Source of the DNA: Blautia schinkii
Lineage (GTDB): Bacteria; Bacillota; Clostridia; Lachnospirales; Lachnospiraceae
Assembly (NCBI RefSeq): GCF_013304825.1
Contig: NZ_JAAWUO010000005.1
Coordinates: 1 to 64,000, forward strand
Length of the DNA stretch: 64,000 bases
Direction of reading: 5' to 3'
The position numbers were made by a program, and so were the translations under genes. How positions within the stretch are numbered: the first letter of the stretch is position 1; every line of letters starts with the position of its first letter. This document shows, in pieces, positions 8,102 to 14,800 of the stretch. A model generated the notes under the pieces. The model worked only from the letters and a program-made list of their open reading frames with translations, did not search any database and was not told where the DNA came from.

Positions 8102-8572
8102 ATGAAGCTATTGTTTAAACAAAGGTTGTTTTCATGGTTTGACAGTTATGATATCTATGATGAAGCAGGCAACACTGTTTATGTAGTAAAAGGTCAGTTG
8201 TCCTGGGAACATAAACTTGTAATTTATGATGCCTATGGAAATGAAGCAGGAATGGTTGTTCAGAAAGTTCTTACCTTTCTTCCTAAATTTGAGATTTATA
8301 AAAACGGCAGTTATACAGGATGCCTGAGCAAAGAATTCTCATTCCTGACGCCGCGTTATAATATTGATTACAATGGATGGCATATTGATGGAACCATTAT
8401 GGAATGGGACTATAGCATTCTTGATCAAAGCGGATATTTAATTGCACGGGTCAATAAAGAACTGTTTCATATGACTGATACATATGTCATTGATGTACAG
8501 AATCCAGGAAATGCGTTGGATGCTCTGATGTTTGTACTTGCGATTGATGCAGAAAAATGTTCCAGAAATTAA
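8102..8572 (+). CDS. LURP-one-related (LOR/DUF567) family protein
   Basis: The 156-aa protein starts at ATG 8102. It has the tubby-like LOR fold signature: an N-terminal KQRLFSWFDSYDIYDEAGNTVYVVKGQLS, then repeated short beta strands (KFEIYKNGSYTG, YNIDYNGWHIDG, ARVNKELFHMTDTYVIDV). Bacterial members (YxjI type) have no settled function; phospholipid or membrane association has been proposed from the fold. No signal peptide or membrane helix is visible. It is followed 45 bp later by two very small genes on the same strand with which it may be co-transcribed. Confidence 0.8.
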   Translation: MKLLFKQRLFSWFDSYDIYDEAGNTVYVVKGQLSWEHKLVIYDAYGNEAGMVVQKVLTFLPKFEIYKNGSYTGCLSKEFSFLTPRYNIDYNGWHIDGTIMEWDYSILDQSGYLIARVNKELFHMTDTYVIDVQNPGNALDALMFVLAIDAEKCSRN

Positions 8573-8617
8573 AAAGTTGATCTTGTTGTCGAAGATATTC
8601 GGAGATGGGGAGGTAGC

Positions 8618-8836
8618 ATGGGATTATTCAAAAAGAAAATCGTGAAAAAAACATATGACCGAGAACATATGAAACCAGTTATTCGTGTAAGCATATGTAC
8701 TGGAGAAGAAGTAGCAGGATTCAAAGACATACGGACCGGAAAAATCGAAGAAATCATACTGATCAGATATCCAGAGGACTTAGAAAAATTTAAAGAGATA
8801 TATGAGATAACAGAGGAAATTGCAAAAGAATATTAG
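8618..8836 (+). CDS. Small protein of unknown function, 72 aa
   Basis: ATG 8618 follows GGGGAGG. The protein has a very basic start (GLFKKKIVKKTYDREHMKP), then a beta-rich part (VIRVSICTGEEVAGFKD) and an acidic helical end (EDLEKFKEIYEITEEIAKEY). The VSICTGEEVAGFKDIRTGK pattern looks like a small conserved Firmicutes family, but I cannot name it. It lies between the LOR protein and the YccF-like gene on the same strand. Confidence 0.6.
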   Translation: MGLFKKKIVKKTYDREHMKPVIRVSICTGEEVAGFKDIRTGKIEEIILIRYPEDLEKFKEIYEITEEIAKEY

Positions 8837-8862
8837 ACATTGGATAAGGAGGAGATGTTGTC

Positions 8863-9039
8863 ATGAGAACTATAGGTAATATCCTTTGGTTTATATTTGG
8901 AGGATTATTGGGCGGACTGGCATGGATTTTTGCAGGTTGCATATGGTGTATTACAATTGTTGGAATTCCATTTGGAAAGCAGTTCTTCAAAATGGCAAGA
9001 CTCTCTTTCATGCCATTTGGTGCGAGTGTGATAGGGTAG
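8863..9039 (+). CDS. Half-length YccF (DUF307) membrane protein
   Basis: ATG 8863 follows AAGGAGGAG. The 58-aa product matches the first of the two repeats of YccF-type inner-membrane proteins: NILWFIFGGLLGGLAWIFAG, then the signature ITIVGIPFGKQFFKMA and LSFMPFG. Family members normally carry two such repeats in ~120 aa; here a TAG ends the frame right after the first. No second repeat could be found in the following 150 bp in any frame. It is either a true single-repeat form or a truncated relic. Confidence 0.6.
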   Translation: MRTIGNILWFIFGGLLGGLAWIFAGCIWCITIVGIPFGKQFFKMARLSFMPFGASVIG

Positions 9040-9200
9040 AATGTGTAAGGTCTTATCCTCCTTGCTGTATGGTGGTATTTTATGATGATAAATTTGGCGT
9101 GAATTGATATGATAATGACATTTAATGTTGTTCAATAGAGAGTTACTTTTTCATATAATTGTATCATCAAAAATAAGCAACAGAAAAAGGAGACAATACT

Positions 9201-10001
9201 ATGGAAAATAAAAAAACGGCACTTATTACAGGTTCTTATGGCGGTCTTGGCACATGTTTTGTAAATATTCATGCAGGCGATGGTGGAAATCTGATTCTGG
9301 TGGGAAGAAATCAGAAAAAACTTGATGAACAGGCAGATAGCATACGCAAACTGTATGATGTGGGAGTACACACAATTGCGGCAGATCTATCTTCACCTGA
9401 TGCAGCTCAGTTGATTTATGATACTTGCAAGGAAAAAAGGTGGCAGGTGGATTACCTGATTAACAATGCAGGTTTTGGCGGTCAGGGTGATTTTGCAAGA
9501 GAGAGGACGATGGAACAGGATATGTCCATGATCGCTGTAAACATTGAAACACCCACAAGGCTTTGTAAACTGTTTCTTCCAGATTTCATAAAAAGGGGAA
9601 ATGGCAGGGTACTGAATGTATCATCAACAGCTGCAACAATGCCAGGACCTTTGCAGGCAGTATATTATGCGACTAAGGCATATGTTACAAGCTGGTCAAA
9701 TGCTCTGTGGCGTGAACTCCAGGAAACTGGTGTTACAGTAACGGCCTTGATGCCTGGTGCAATGCAGACTGGTTTTATCAGTGCAGGTGGACTTTCTGAT
9801 ACAAAGCTGTTTTCAAATGCCGTAGATCCTGCCAGGGTAGCTAAGGCTGGTTATGATGTGTTGAAAGGAAAACTTAATGTGATCTCGGGGCTTCCGGGAT
9901 GGCAGACTCCTATGATGAAACTGGCTCCTTTATTCCCGAAGAAGACCATGTTGAGTTTTGTATACGATCAGCAGCGTGTAGGAAATGCAAAGAGAAAATA
10001 A
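9201..10001 (+). CDS. Short-chain dehydrogenase/reductase (SDR)
   Basis: This 266-aa NAD(P)-dependent oxidoreductase starts at ATG 9201 behind AAGGAG. It shows the classical SDR motifs: nucleotide-binding TGSYGGLG near the N-terminus, the NNAG strand (YLINNAGFGG), the catalytic Ser in NVSSTAATMPG, and the catalytic YxxxK (YYATK). Its resemblance to the YqjQ/DltE-like group (PGAMQTGF, late DPARVAKAGYDVLKGK) suggests a ketone or acyl-type substrate, which cannot be fixed from sequence. An AraC-type gene follows after 9 bp, so regulator and enzyme are probably co-transcribed. Confidence 0.88.
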   Translation: MENKKTALITGSYGGLGTCFVNIHAGDGGNLILVGRNQKKLDEQADSIRKLYDVGVHTIAADLSSPDAAQLIYDTCKEKRWQVDYLINNAGFGGQGDFARERTMEQDMSMIAVNIETPTRLCKLFLPDFIKRGNGRVLNVSSTAATMPGPLQAVYYATKAYVTSWSNALWRELQETGVTVTALMPGAMQTGFISAGGLSDTKLFSNAVDPARVAKAGYDVLKGKLNVISGLPGWQTPMMKLAPLFPKKTMLSFVYDQQRVGNAKRK

Positions 10002-10010
10002 GGAAAGCAA

Positions 10011-11042
10011 ATGGACAAATATATTTTAGATGGACAATATGGAAAATATCTTGAAATGATTGGTGTAAAAGTTGGTGAAGCATTAAAAGAAGCCGGTGTG
10101 ACTGAGGAACTTTTCAGCTGGAATAAGCCGGTACTGGATGAAGTCGATTACTATGCCTTTATAAGTGCAGTAGGAAGACAGGTTACGGATCCGAAGCTGC
10201 CAATATTGCTTGCTTCTGCTGATAATATTGAGAGCTTTTCACCGCCGATCTTTGCGGCATACTGTAGCAAGAATGGCAACGTATGCATGGAGAGACTTAG
10301 TGCTTATAAGCGGATCATTGCTCCTATGCGGTATGAATTATACAAAACAGATGGAAAAGTGAAGCTTGTGATTGAGGCAGGCAAAGAAGAACTGACCATG
10401 CCGCAGTTCCTTGTGGAAACAGAGATGGTGTTCATTATAAATATTATTAGAAAAGCAACAAAGAGCCGCATTTCTCCTGTAGAGGTTCTGATGCAGCAGC
10501 CGGTCACTGATAAGGAATTTAAAAATTTCACAGACTGTGCGGTTAAGAAAAGTAACGAAAATGTCCTGATTTTCACAACTGAAGATATGGAGAAGCCTTT
10601 CATAAGCTTTAATGAAGGAATGTGGAATTTCTTTGAACCGGAGCTTCAGAAAAGACTGTATGAAATGGAAAAGGATGATACCTTTGCAGCGAAGGTTAGA
10701 AGTGCATTAACGGAACTTCTTCCAGGTGGTGGTGGAACAGCTGACGGTGTGGCTGAAAAGCTGGGAATCAGCAAACGGACGCTTCAAAGGAAACTGACTG
10801 AAAAGGATACTTCTTTTCAAAAGCAGTTGAACGGTGTAAGGGAGTTGCTTGCGAAACATTATATAAAAAATACAGATATGAGCACGGATGATATCTCATT
10901 TCTGCTTGGATACCAGGAACTGAACTCATTCCTGAGAGCATTTAGTAGTTGGACGGGAATAAGCGTCAGTGAGTATAAGAAGTATTGTTTTGTTCAGAAC
11001 ACAGCATCAAAACCATTCTATAAATTTAAAAAGAGAAGGTAG
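10011..11042 (+). CDS. AraC-family regulator, OruR/arabinose-binding-like sensor type
   Basis: The 343-aa protein starts at ATG 10011, 9 bp after the SDR gene. Residues ~15-200 resemble the N-terminal sensor domain of OruR/VirF-like AraC regulators (AAYCSKNGNVCMERLSAYKRI). Residues ~240-325 are the AraC DNA-binding domain (VAEKLGISKRTLQRKLTEKDTSFQKQL, then DDISFLLGYQELNSFLRAFSSWTGIS). In this subfamily such genes often sit with oxidoreductases and control them in response to a small hydrophobic or amino-acid-like effector. A strong terminator follows at 11168. Confidence 0.85.
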   Translation: MDKYILDGQYGKYLEMIGVKVGEALKEAGVTEELFSWNKPVLDEVDYYAFISAVGRQVTDPKLPILLASADNIESFSPPIFAAYCSKNGNVCMERLSAYKRIIAPMRYELYKTDGKVKLVIEAGKEELTMPQFLVETEMVFIINIIRKATKSRISPVEVLMQQPVTDKEFKNFTDCAVKKSNENVLIFTTEDMEKPFISFNEGMWNFFEPELQKRLYEMEKDDTFAAKVRSALTELLPGGGGTADGVAEKLGISKRTLQRKLTEKDTSFQKQLNGVRELLAKHYIKNTDMSTDDISFLLGYQELNSFLRAFSSWTGISVSEYKKYCFVQNTASKPFYKFKKRR

Positions 11043-11167
11043 TTGCATATAATAAAGAGGAACAGAGATGCTATGATTAAGTTCCACACTTGAGCAATCA
11101 AGATACAGTGGGTACTTTATAAATGTTTAAACGAAGCCGTAGGACCGTAAGGTATAGCTTCTGGAGG

Positions 11168-11193
11168 CTCCCCAGTTTATCAGGGGAGTTTTT
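11168..11193 (+). terminator. Intrinsic terminator after the SDR-AraC pair
   Basis: CTCCCC (11168-11173) and GGGGAG (11183-11188) are followed by TTTTT. Just upstream, GAAGC and GCTTC with CCGTAGGACCGTAAGG between them can form another stem (~11134-11162), so the 3' leader is structured. Confidence 0.8.
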
Positions 11194-11334
11194 CTTTGGA
11201 AAGATTTATGATAATAAAAAATGAAAGTAATCAGAAATACAGGGCTAATGTCCTGCCTGTTAAAAATTTGAAAATTGAAATGTATAATTCAATTAAGCAC
11301 ATCTGTCAGTTTCAGGCGAGACTTTTGGAGTTGT

Positions 11335-11398
11335 GAGAATTCACTATTATAGTGTTTAACATAATATATAACAAGAATTCTCCTACCTCTGCAGGTAG
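11335..11398. repeat. Nested palindromes in AT-rich gap upstream of the Abi gene
   Basis: GAGAATTC (11335-11342) is the exact inverse of GAATTCTC (11375-11382). Inside lies CACTAT-T-ATAGTG (11342-11354). Immediately after comes CTACCT-ctgc-AGGTAG (11383-11398). The gap 11200-11494 has no gene I can support. The dyads may be protein-binding sites or the scar of a mobile element. Confidence 0.4.
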
Positions 11399-11494
11399 TG
11401 AGATGAATTGTAGATCTGAGATCTGAGCATAAACGCGCATAAATGCTCAAAAGAATTTTATAAATAAATTGCTGATTTTTTTACAAAAACAATC

Positions 11495-11522
11495 TTGACA
11501 GTGACATTGAAAGCTGTATAAT
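11495..11522 (+). promoter_or_regulatory. Near-consensus promoter of the AbiF-type locus
   Basis: A perfect TTGACA (11495-11500) and a perfect TATAAT (11517-11522) are separated by 16 bp. Transcription would start at about 11529-11531, precisely where the hairpin RNA begins. This is one of the strongest promoters visible in the window, which is notable for a toxin-like gene and fits expression of an abundant leader RNA. Confidence 0.8.
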
Positions 11523-11529
11523 AACATTA

Positions 11530-11580
11530 ACAGAACCCACCACGCCTCTGATTTTTCATGCGCAACCCGGTGGGACTTTC
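11530..11580 (+). ncRNA. Probable abiF-type RNA (leader/antitoxin-like hairpin)
   Basis: The ~50-nt segment between the promoter and the Abi gene folds compactly. CCCACC (11536-11541) pairs with GGTGGG (11569-11574), and an inner CGC (11543-11545) pairs with GCG (11560-11562). Conserved-looking unpaired segments remain (CTCTGATTTTTCAT, AACC). A structured RNA motif upstream of abiF/Abi_2 genes is known from comparative genomics, and AbiF proteins have been described as RNA-associated HEPN nucleases related to Cas13. The position, size and GGTGGG pairing match my recollection of that motif; a covariance search was not possible here. Confidence 0.6.
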
Positions 11581-11598
11581 TTATTTATGGGGTGTTTT

Positions 11599-12507
11599 AT
11601 GTATCAATATCCAAAACAAATATTAACAATAGAACAGCAGGTGCAATCTTATATAGATGCAGGAATGAAGATTACATCTCAAGAAGATGTAGAGAAGGCA
11701 TTAAAGTCAATTGGATTTTATCGTTTGAGAGGCTACTCGTTTCAATTATATGATAATGCTGCAAAGAAGTATGTTCTGGGAACAAAGTTTGAAGATGTTA
11801 TAAAATTGTATCAATTTGATCAAGAATTATCTGCTTTGGTTTTTTCAATGATTTCTAAGATTGAGGTTGCTTTGAGAGTGCGATTGGTGGAAGCATTGCT
11901 TATACACGGAGAACCACTTGTTTTGCAAGATTCATCGATTTTTAAAGAGAAAAAACGGTATTGGCAGAATATGGCTACTGTAGCGTCAGAAATTGCTCGC
12001 TCTAATGATGTGTTTATCAAACATAATTTTGACAATCATGATGGAGAAGTACCTGTATGGGCGGCCGTTGAAGTCCTTTCGTTCGGTACATTGTCGAAGA
12101 TAATTAAGAATTTGAAAACAGGTACCGGAAGATCATATTCTATCTTGGCGTCAAATTATCAGTATAAATCGAAAAAAGGAAATTTGGTAAAACCATCACA
12201 GAAAATGCTTGCTTCATGGATACAGGGTGCTTCAGTATTGCGTAATATGTGTGCTCATAATTCCAGAATTTATAATCGTACAATTCATACGACACCGGAG
12301 ATTCTGGATGTAGATAAAATTACGCCACCACCAGCGCATAATGGCTTGTATCAAATCTTACTGGCGATGAAGTACCTGCGTTCATCTGATGAGGAGTGGA
12401 CAGTATTTGTAAATGCTTTCGATAAGCTGATTCAAAATAATAATGGTGCGGTCAGTCTCGCAGCAATGAATCTTCCTGCGGATTGGAAAGAACATTTAAG
12501 TGTATAA
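11599..12507 (+). CDS. Abi_2/AbiF-family HEPN ribonuclease (abortive-infection type)
   Basis: ATG 11599 is chosen because GGGGTG (11589-11594) lies just upstream; the ATG 12 nt earlier has no ribosome site. The 302-aa protein has the Abi_2 features: QQVQSYIDAG and ALKSIGFYRLRGYSFQLY near the N-terminus, ISKIEVALRVRL in the middle, VPVWAAVEVLSFGTLSKI, and a HEPN ribonuclease motif RNMCAH (Arg215, His220) followed by NSRIYNR. HEPN proteins of this type cleave RNA and stop growth, usually on phage infection. With the strong promoter and leader hairpin it forms a compact two-part RNA-protein unit. No second protein (antitoxin) is adjacent. It sits between an AraC gene and mobile-element debris. 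Confidence 0.88.
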   Translation: MYQYPKQILTIEQQVQSYIDAGMKITSQEDVEKALKSIGFYRLRGYSFQLYDNAAKKYVLGTKFEDVIKLYQFDQELSALVFSMISKIEVALRVRLVEALLIHGEPLVLQDSSIFKEKKRYWQNMATVASEIARSNDVFIKHNFDNHDGEVPVWAAVEVLSFGTLSKIIKNLKTGTGRSYSILASNYQYKSKKGNLVKPSQKMLASWIQGASVLRNMCAHNSRIYNRTIHTTPEILDVDKITPPPAHNGLYQILLAMKYLRSSDEEWTVFVNAFDKLIQNNNGAVSLAAMNLPADWKEHLSV

Positions 12508-12579
12508 ATGCAGTGGAATTGCATAAAATAATAAAGCAGACCTAATCAAGCACTTTTTGCTCAAATCGGTTAGGCTTTC

Positions 12580-12617
12580 GGCGGAGTGTTACGATAAGCA
12601 CTTCGCCATTTTTATTT
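12580..12617 (+). terminator. Intrinsic terminator after the Abi gene
   Basis: GGCGGAGTG (12580-12588) pairs with CACTTCGCC (12599-12607), with one G-U, and is followed by ATTTTTATTTT. A preceding dyad CCTAA/TTAGG (12541-12574) may add to it. The rest of the gap to 12867 shows no gene. Confidence 0.75.
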
Positions 12618-12867
12618 TGATAAGGAACATCCTCCTTTTACATATGATTGCACAATTTGAACGAAAAAAGTCTCATGATCATGTGAGAAAATGAAAGTAA
12701 AATTTATTAGATGATATAATTGTTATATCGGCTAAAAAATAGTGCGGTGAGCAAAAAGAATGGCGTTTTTGCCGATGATGTGATATACCGAATTTTAATC
12801 TATGACCTCAAATCGTAAAGCAAAAGCCGCAGGACTAATTGGATGCCCGCAGCTTAGTTTATGCATA

Positions 12868-13308
12868 TTATTCAATTACTTTTCGTTTATTGATAACATA
12901 CAGAATGATACTCATTGCTGCGACAATCGTCTCAACCACTGGCTGAGTAGCAATTACACCGGGTAACTTCCAAAATAGATTCATTACTATTACTCCTGGA
13001 ATAAAGAGTATAACATTTCGTAGCATAGTGATGATCATGGAATTGAATGCCTTTCCCAAAACTTGAAAATAAGATGTTACAATATTTGTAATCCCAAGCA
13101 TAGGAGCGGATAAGCCAATTACCCAAAGGAAGGATGCAGCCTGAACAATCAGTTGGTCTTCTTCTAGGAAAAATGATACCAATGCGCGTCTGAACATAAT
13201 GAATGCAGCAGTAAAAAATACACCAATCAGAACATCAAACAAACCGCCGACATAAACAGCATTTTCAAGGCGTTTCTTCTGTTCCTGACGTTTGTGTATG
13301 ACAATGCG
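12868..13308 (-). pseudogene. C-terminal fragment of a MATE-family efflux protein
   Basis: Read on the minus strand, residues from KRQEQKKRLENAVYVGGLF to the end (VINKRKVIE) match the C-terminal third of MATE multidrug/Na+ antiporters: four hydrophobic segments and the typical FLWVIGLSAPMLGITNIVTSYFQ. The N-terminal two thirds (~300 aa) are missing. Upstream of ~13308 the frame runs into an integrase fragment on the opposite strand, and a few spurious residues precede the true homology. No start or ribosome site belongs to it. Confidence 0.75.
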
Positions 13309-13311
13309 GTG

Positions 13312-13668
13312 TGCTGTAAATATTATGAAGTGGTGTACATACTCTTTCATACGGGAATGCGAATATCAGAATTTTGTGGACTGACGCTGAAGGATATTGA
13401 TCTTGAGAACAGAACTGTGAATATTGCCCACCAGTTGCAGAGAACGTCAGATATGCGATATATCATAGAAACTACGAAGACGGATGCAGGAACAAGAGTA
13501 TTGCCAATCACAGAGGATGTGGCACAGATGTTTCAGGCAATCAGCGAGGACAGAAATGCTCTCAAAGTGGAAAAATCCATTGATGGCTACAGTGGATTCC
13601 TGTTTTACGATGACAATGGAATGCCCCTTGTGGCAATGCACTGGCAGCACCGTCATTTCAGAATATGA
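13312..13668 (+). pseudogene. Fragment of a Tn916-type tyrosine integrase
   Basis: The frame matches the central part of Tn916-family integrases: CKYYEVVYILFHTGMRISE, which includes the first catalytic Arg of the tyrosine-recombinase set, then IETTKTDAGTRVLPITEDVAQMFQAI with the beta-hairpin Lys, and GFLFYDDNGMPLVAMHWQHR. The N-terminal arm-binding and core-binding domains are missing. So is everything after WQHR, including the His/Arg/His and the nucleophile Tyr. It is a clear trace of a former integrative conjugative element. Confidence 0.85.
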
Positions 13669-13742
13669 GTTATTACAGACCCAGACTGGAAATGGGTTTG
13701 GGTAACACAAGAGTAAAAATAACAGAATTATTGTAATTACGT

Positions 13743-13940
13743 AACCTGGAATGGGAAATGCAGAAGTATCCACAGATTCAGTCATTGAAAGAAGCAAATC
13801 TGTTATTAGGAACAAGACGGACATTTGGAATTTATCAGATCCGGGATGGTTCACCGGGCGACAACTATGCATTTATGAATATCCTGCGCCCTTTTTTGCG
13901 TTTTCTTGCATCTTGGTTCATATATTATGCATTTTGGTAA
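13743..13940 (+). pseudogene. YodL-like mobile-element protein fragment
   Basis: The frame reads NLEWEMQKYPQIQSLKEANLL, then LGTRRTFGIYQIRDGSPGDNYAFMN, which resembles the YodL/DUF-type domain found in large proteins of conjugative elements. After FMN it breaks into unrelated sequence and stops at 13940. There is no own ribosome site. It is consistent with the neighbouring integrase piece coming from the same lost element. Confidence 0.5.
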
Positions 13941-14062
13941 TGCTCATATAGACATATAGATAAATATACGATAAAACAAAATCAGATACATAAAATCTAT
14001 ATCAATGTTGTTGCTTCTGTTGTTAAAAATTGTAGAGCAGGTTGAGAAAAAAGGAGAACAAA

Positions 14063-14185
14063 ATGGGATCAGATATCATAAAAATAAGTCATCTAACCAA
14101 GAACTTCGGTGATGTAAAAGCTGTTAATGCGGGATATGTCGTAATCCTTGATAAAAGAAGCCTAGAAAAGGATGAAAGGCGGTGA
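14063..14185 (+). pseudogene. N-terminal stub of an ABC-transporter ATPase
   Basis: ATG 14063 follows AAAAAAGGAG, a genuine start. The first ~24 residues (GSDIIKISHLTKNFGDVKAV) are the typical beginning of an ABC ATPase. The next residues should lead to Walker A; instead the frame goes to AGYVVILDKRSLEKDERR and stops at 14185. The nucleotide-binding domain has been deleted. The remnant still ends directly before the ribosome site of the next small gene. Confidence 0.7.
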
Positions 14186-14190
14186 ATTAT

Positions 14191-14532
14191 ATGAGTTCTT
14201 TGGACAAAATACAGAAACTTTCAAAACTTGGAAAAATACTTTGCAGTATTGTTTTTGTTTTTTGCGTGATAGGAATTATAGGAAGTGTTGTAGGAATTGC
14301 ATTTCTTGCAGCAGGGGTGGATGCGATACATATTGGAGGAGTTACATTAAAGAGTATAGTGCAGACAAACTCCGGAACCAGTATAGGTACAGCTAATATT
14401 TATATGGTTGTTGCAATTATTCTTTGTAGTGGTGAGGCTGTGATAACGATGGAAGTATATAATCACTTGGCAGGAATGGACAGGATAGAAAAAGAGATTG
14501 CCAGACTGGACGGATTGGTAATGAATGGCTGA
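14191..14532 (+). CDS. Small membrane protein, probably internally deleted
   Basis: ATG 14191 follows GAAAGGCGGTG. The 113-aa product has two membrane segments (ILCSIVFVFCVIGIIGSVVG and YMVVAIILCSGEAVITMEVY). It resembles the first part of DUF2975-like proteins (VVAIILCSGEAV), which normally continue with two further helices. Here the frame shifts abruptly to a soluble tail MDRIEKEIARLDGLVMNG. Given the truncated genes on every side, a deletion chimera is likely, but an intact start and stop mean expression cannot be excluded. Confidence 0.45.
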   Translation: MSSLDKIQKLSKLGKILCSIVFVFCVIGIIGSVVGIAFLAAGVDAIHIGGVTLKSIVQTNSGTSIGTANIYMVVAIILCSGEAVITMEVYNHLAGMDRIEKEIARLDGLVMNG

Positions 14533-14570
14533 CACCAAAAAAATAAAAATTGGTGTCAAATTGGTGTCAA
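14530..14570. repeat. Direct and inverted TTGGTGTCA repeats
   Basis: ATTGGTGTCAA occurs twice in tandem (14549-14559 and 14560-14570). The inverse TGACACCAA lies at 14530-14538, so the first copy can form a 9-bp hairpin. It marks the right edge of the decayed mobile-element region and could be a recombination or regulator site. Confidence 0.45.
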
Positions 14571-14677
14571 ACCATTAAAAAGCAGAAAATAAATCAGAAA
14601 TAACAAAACTCATAAATGCCGCAAACCATTGATTTTACTGGGCTTGCAGAAAATTTCACAGAGAGTTCACAAAATAA

Positions 14678-14720
14678 TTAGCACTCACCTATTGACAGTG
14701 CTAACAAAAGGTGTTATAGT
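14678..14720 (+). promoter_or_regulatory. CIRCE operator overlapping the clpB promoter
   Basis: TTAGCACTC (14678-14686), nine bases, then CAGTGCTAA (14696-14704) is the HrcA-binding CIRCE element with one mismatch from the consensus right arm GAGTGCTAA. The -35 TTGACA (14692-14697) lies inside it. A -10 TATAGT (14715-14720) follows at 17 bp. HrcA binding would block RNA polymerase, so clpB should be heat-inducible here through HrcA, as groESL and dnaK operons are in Firmicutes. Confidence 0.9.
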
Positions 14721-14745
14721 TCTCCTAGAACAAGAAAAAAGCACG

Positions 14746-14775
14746 GCATTTCCAGTATGCGAATATTGGAAATGC
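14746..14775 (+). other. Long hairpin with GCGA tetraloop in the clpB leader
   Basis: Positions 14746-14758 and 14763-14775 pair over 13 bp (one G-T) around a GCGA loop of the stable GNRA type. TTTTC follows. It lies about 25 nt ahead of the clpB start codon. It could stabilise the message, act as a weak terminator, or respond to temperature; the sequence alone does not tell which. Confidence 0.6.
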
Positions 14776-14800
14776 TTTTCATAGAATAGGAGGAAAGCCT

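Noticed and set aside
13447-13872. Minus-strand frame of 141 codons over the integrase fragment
   Set aside because: The plus strand matches Tn916-type integrase clearly, and the minus frame has no similarity.
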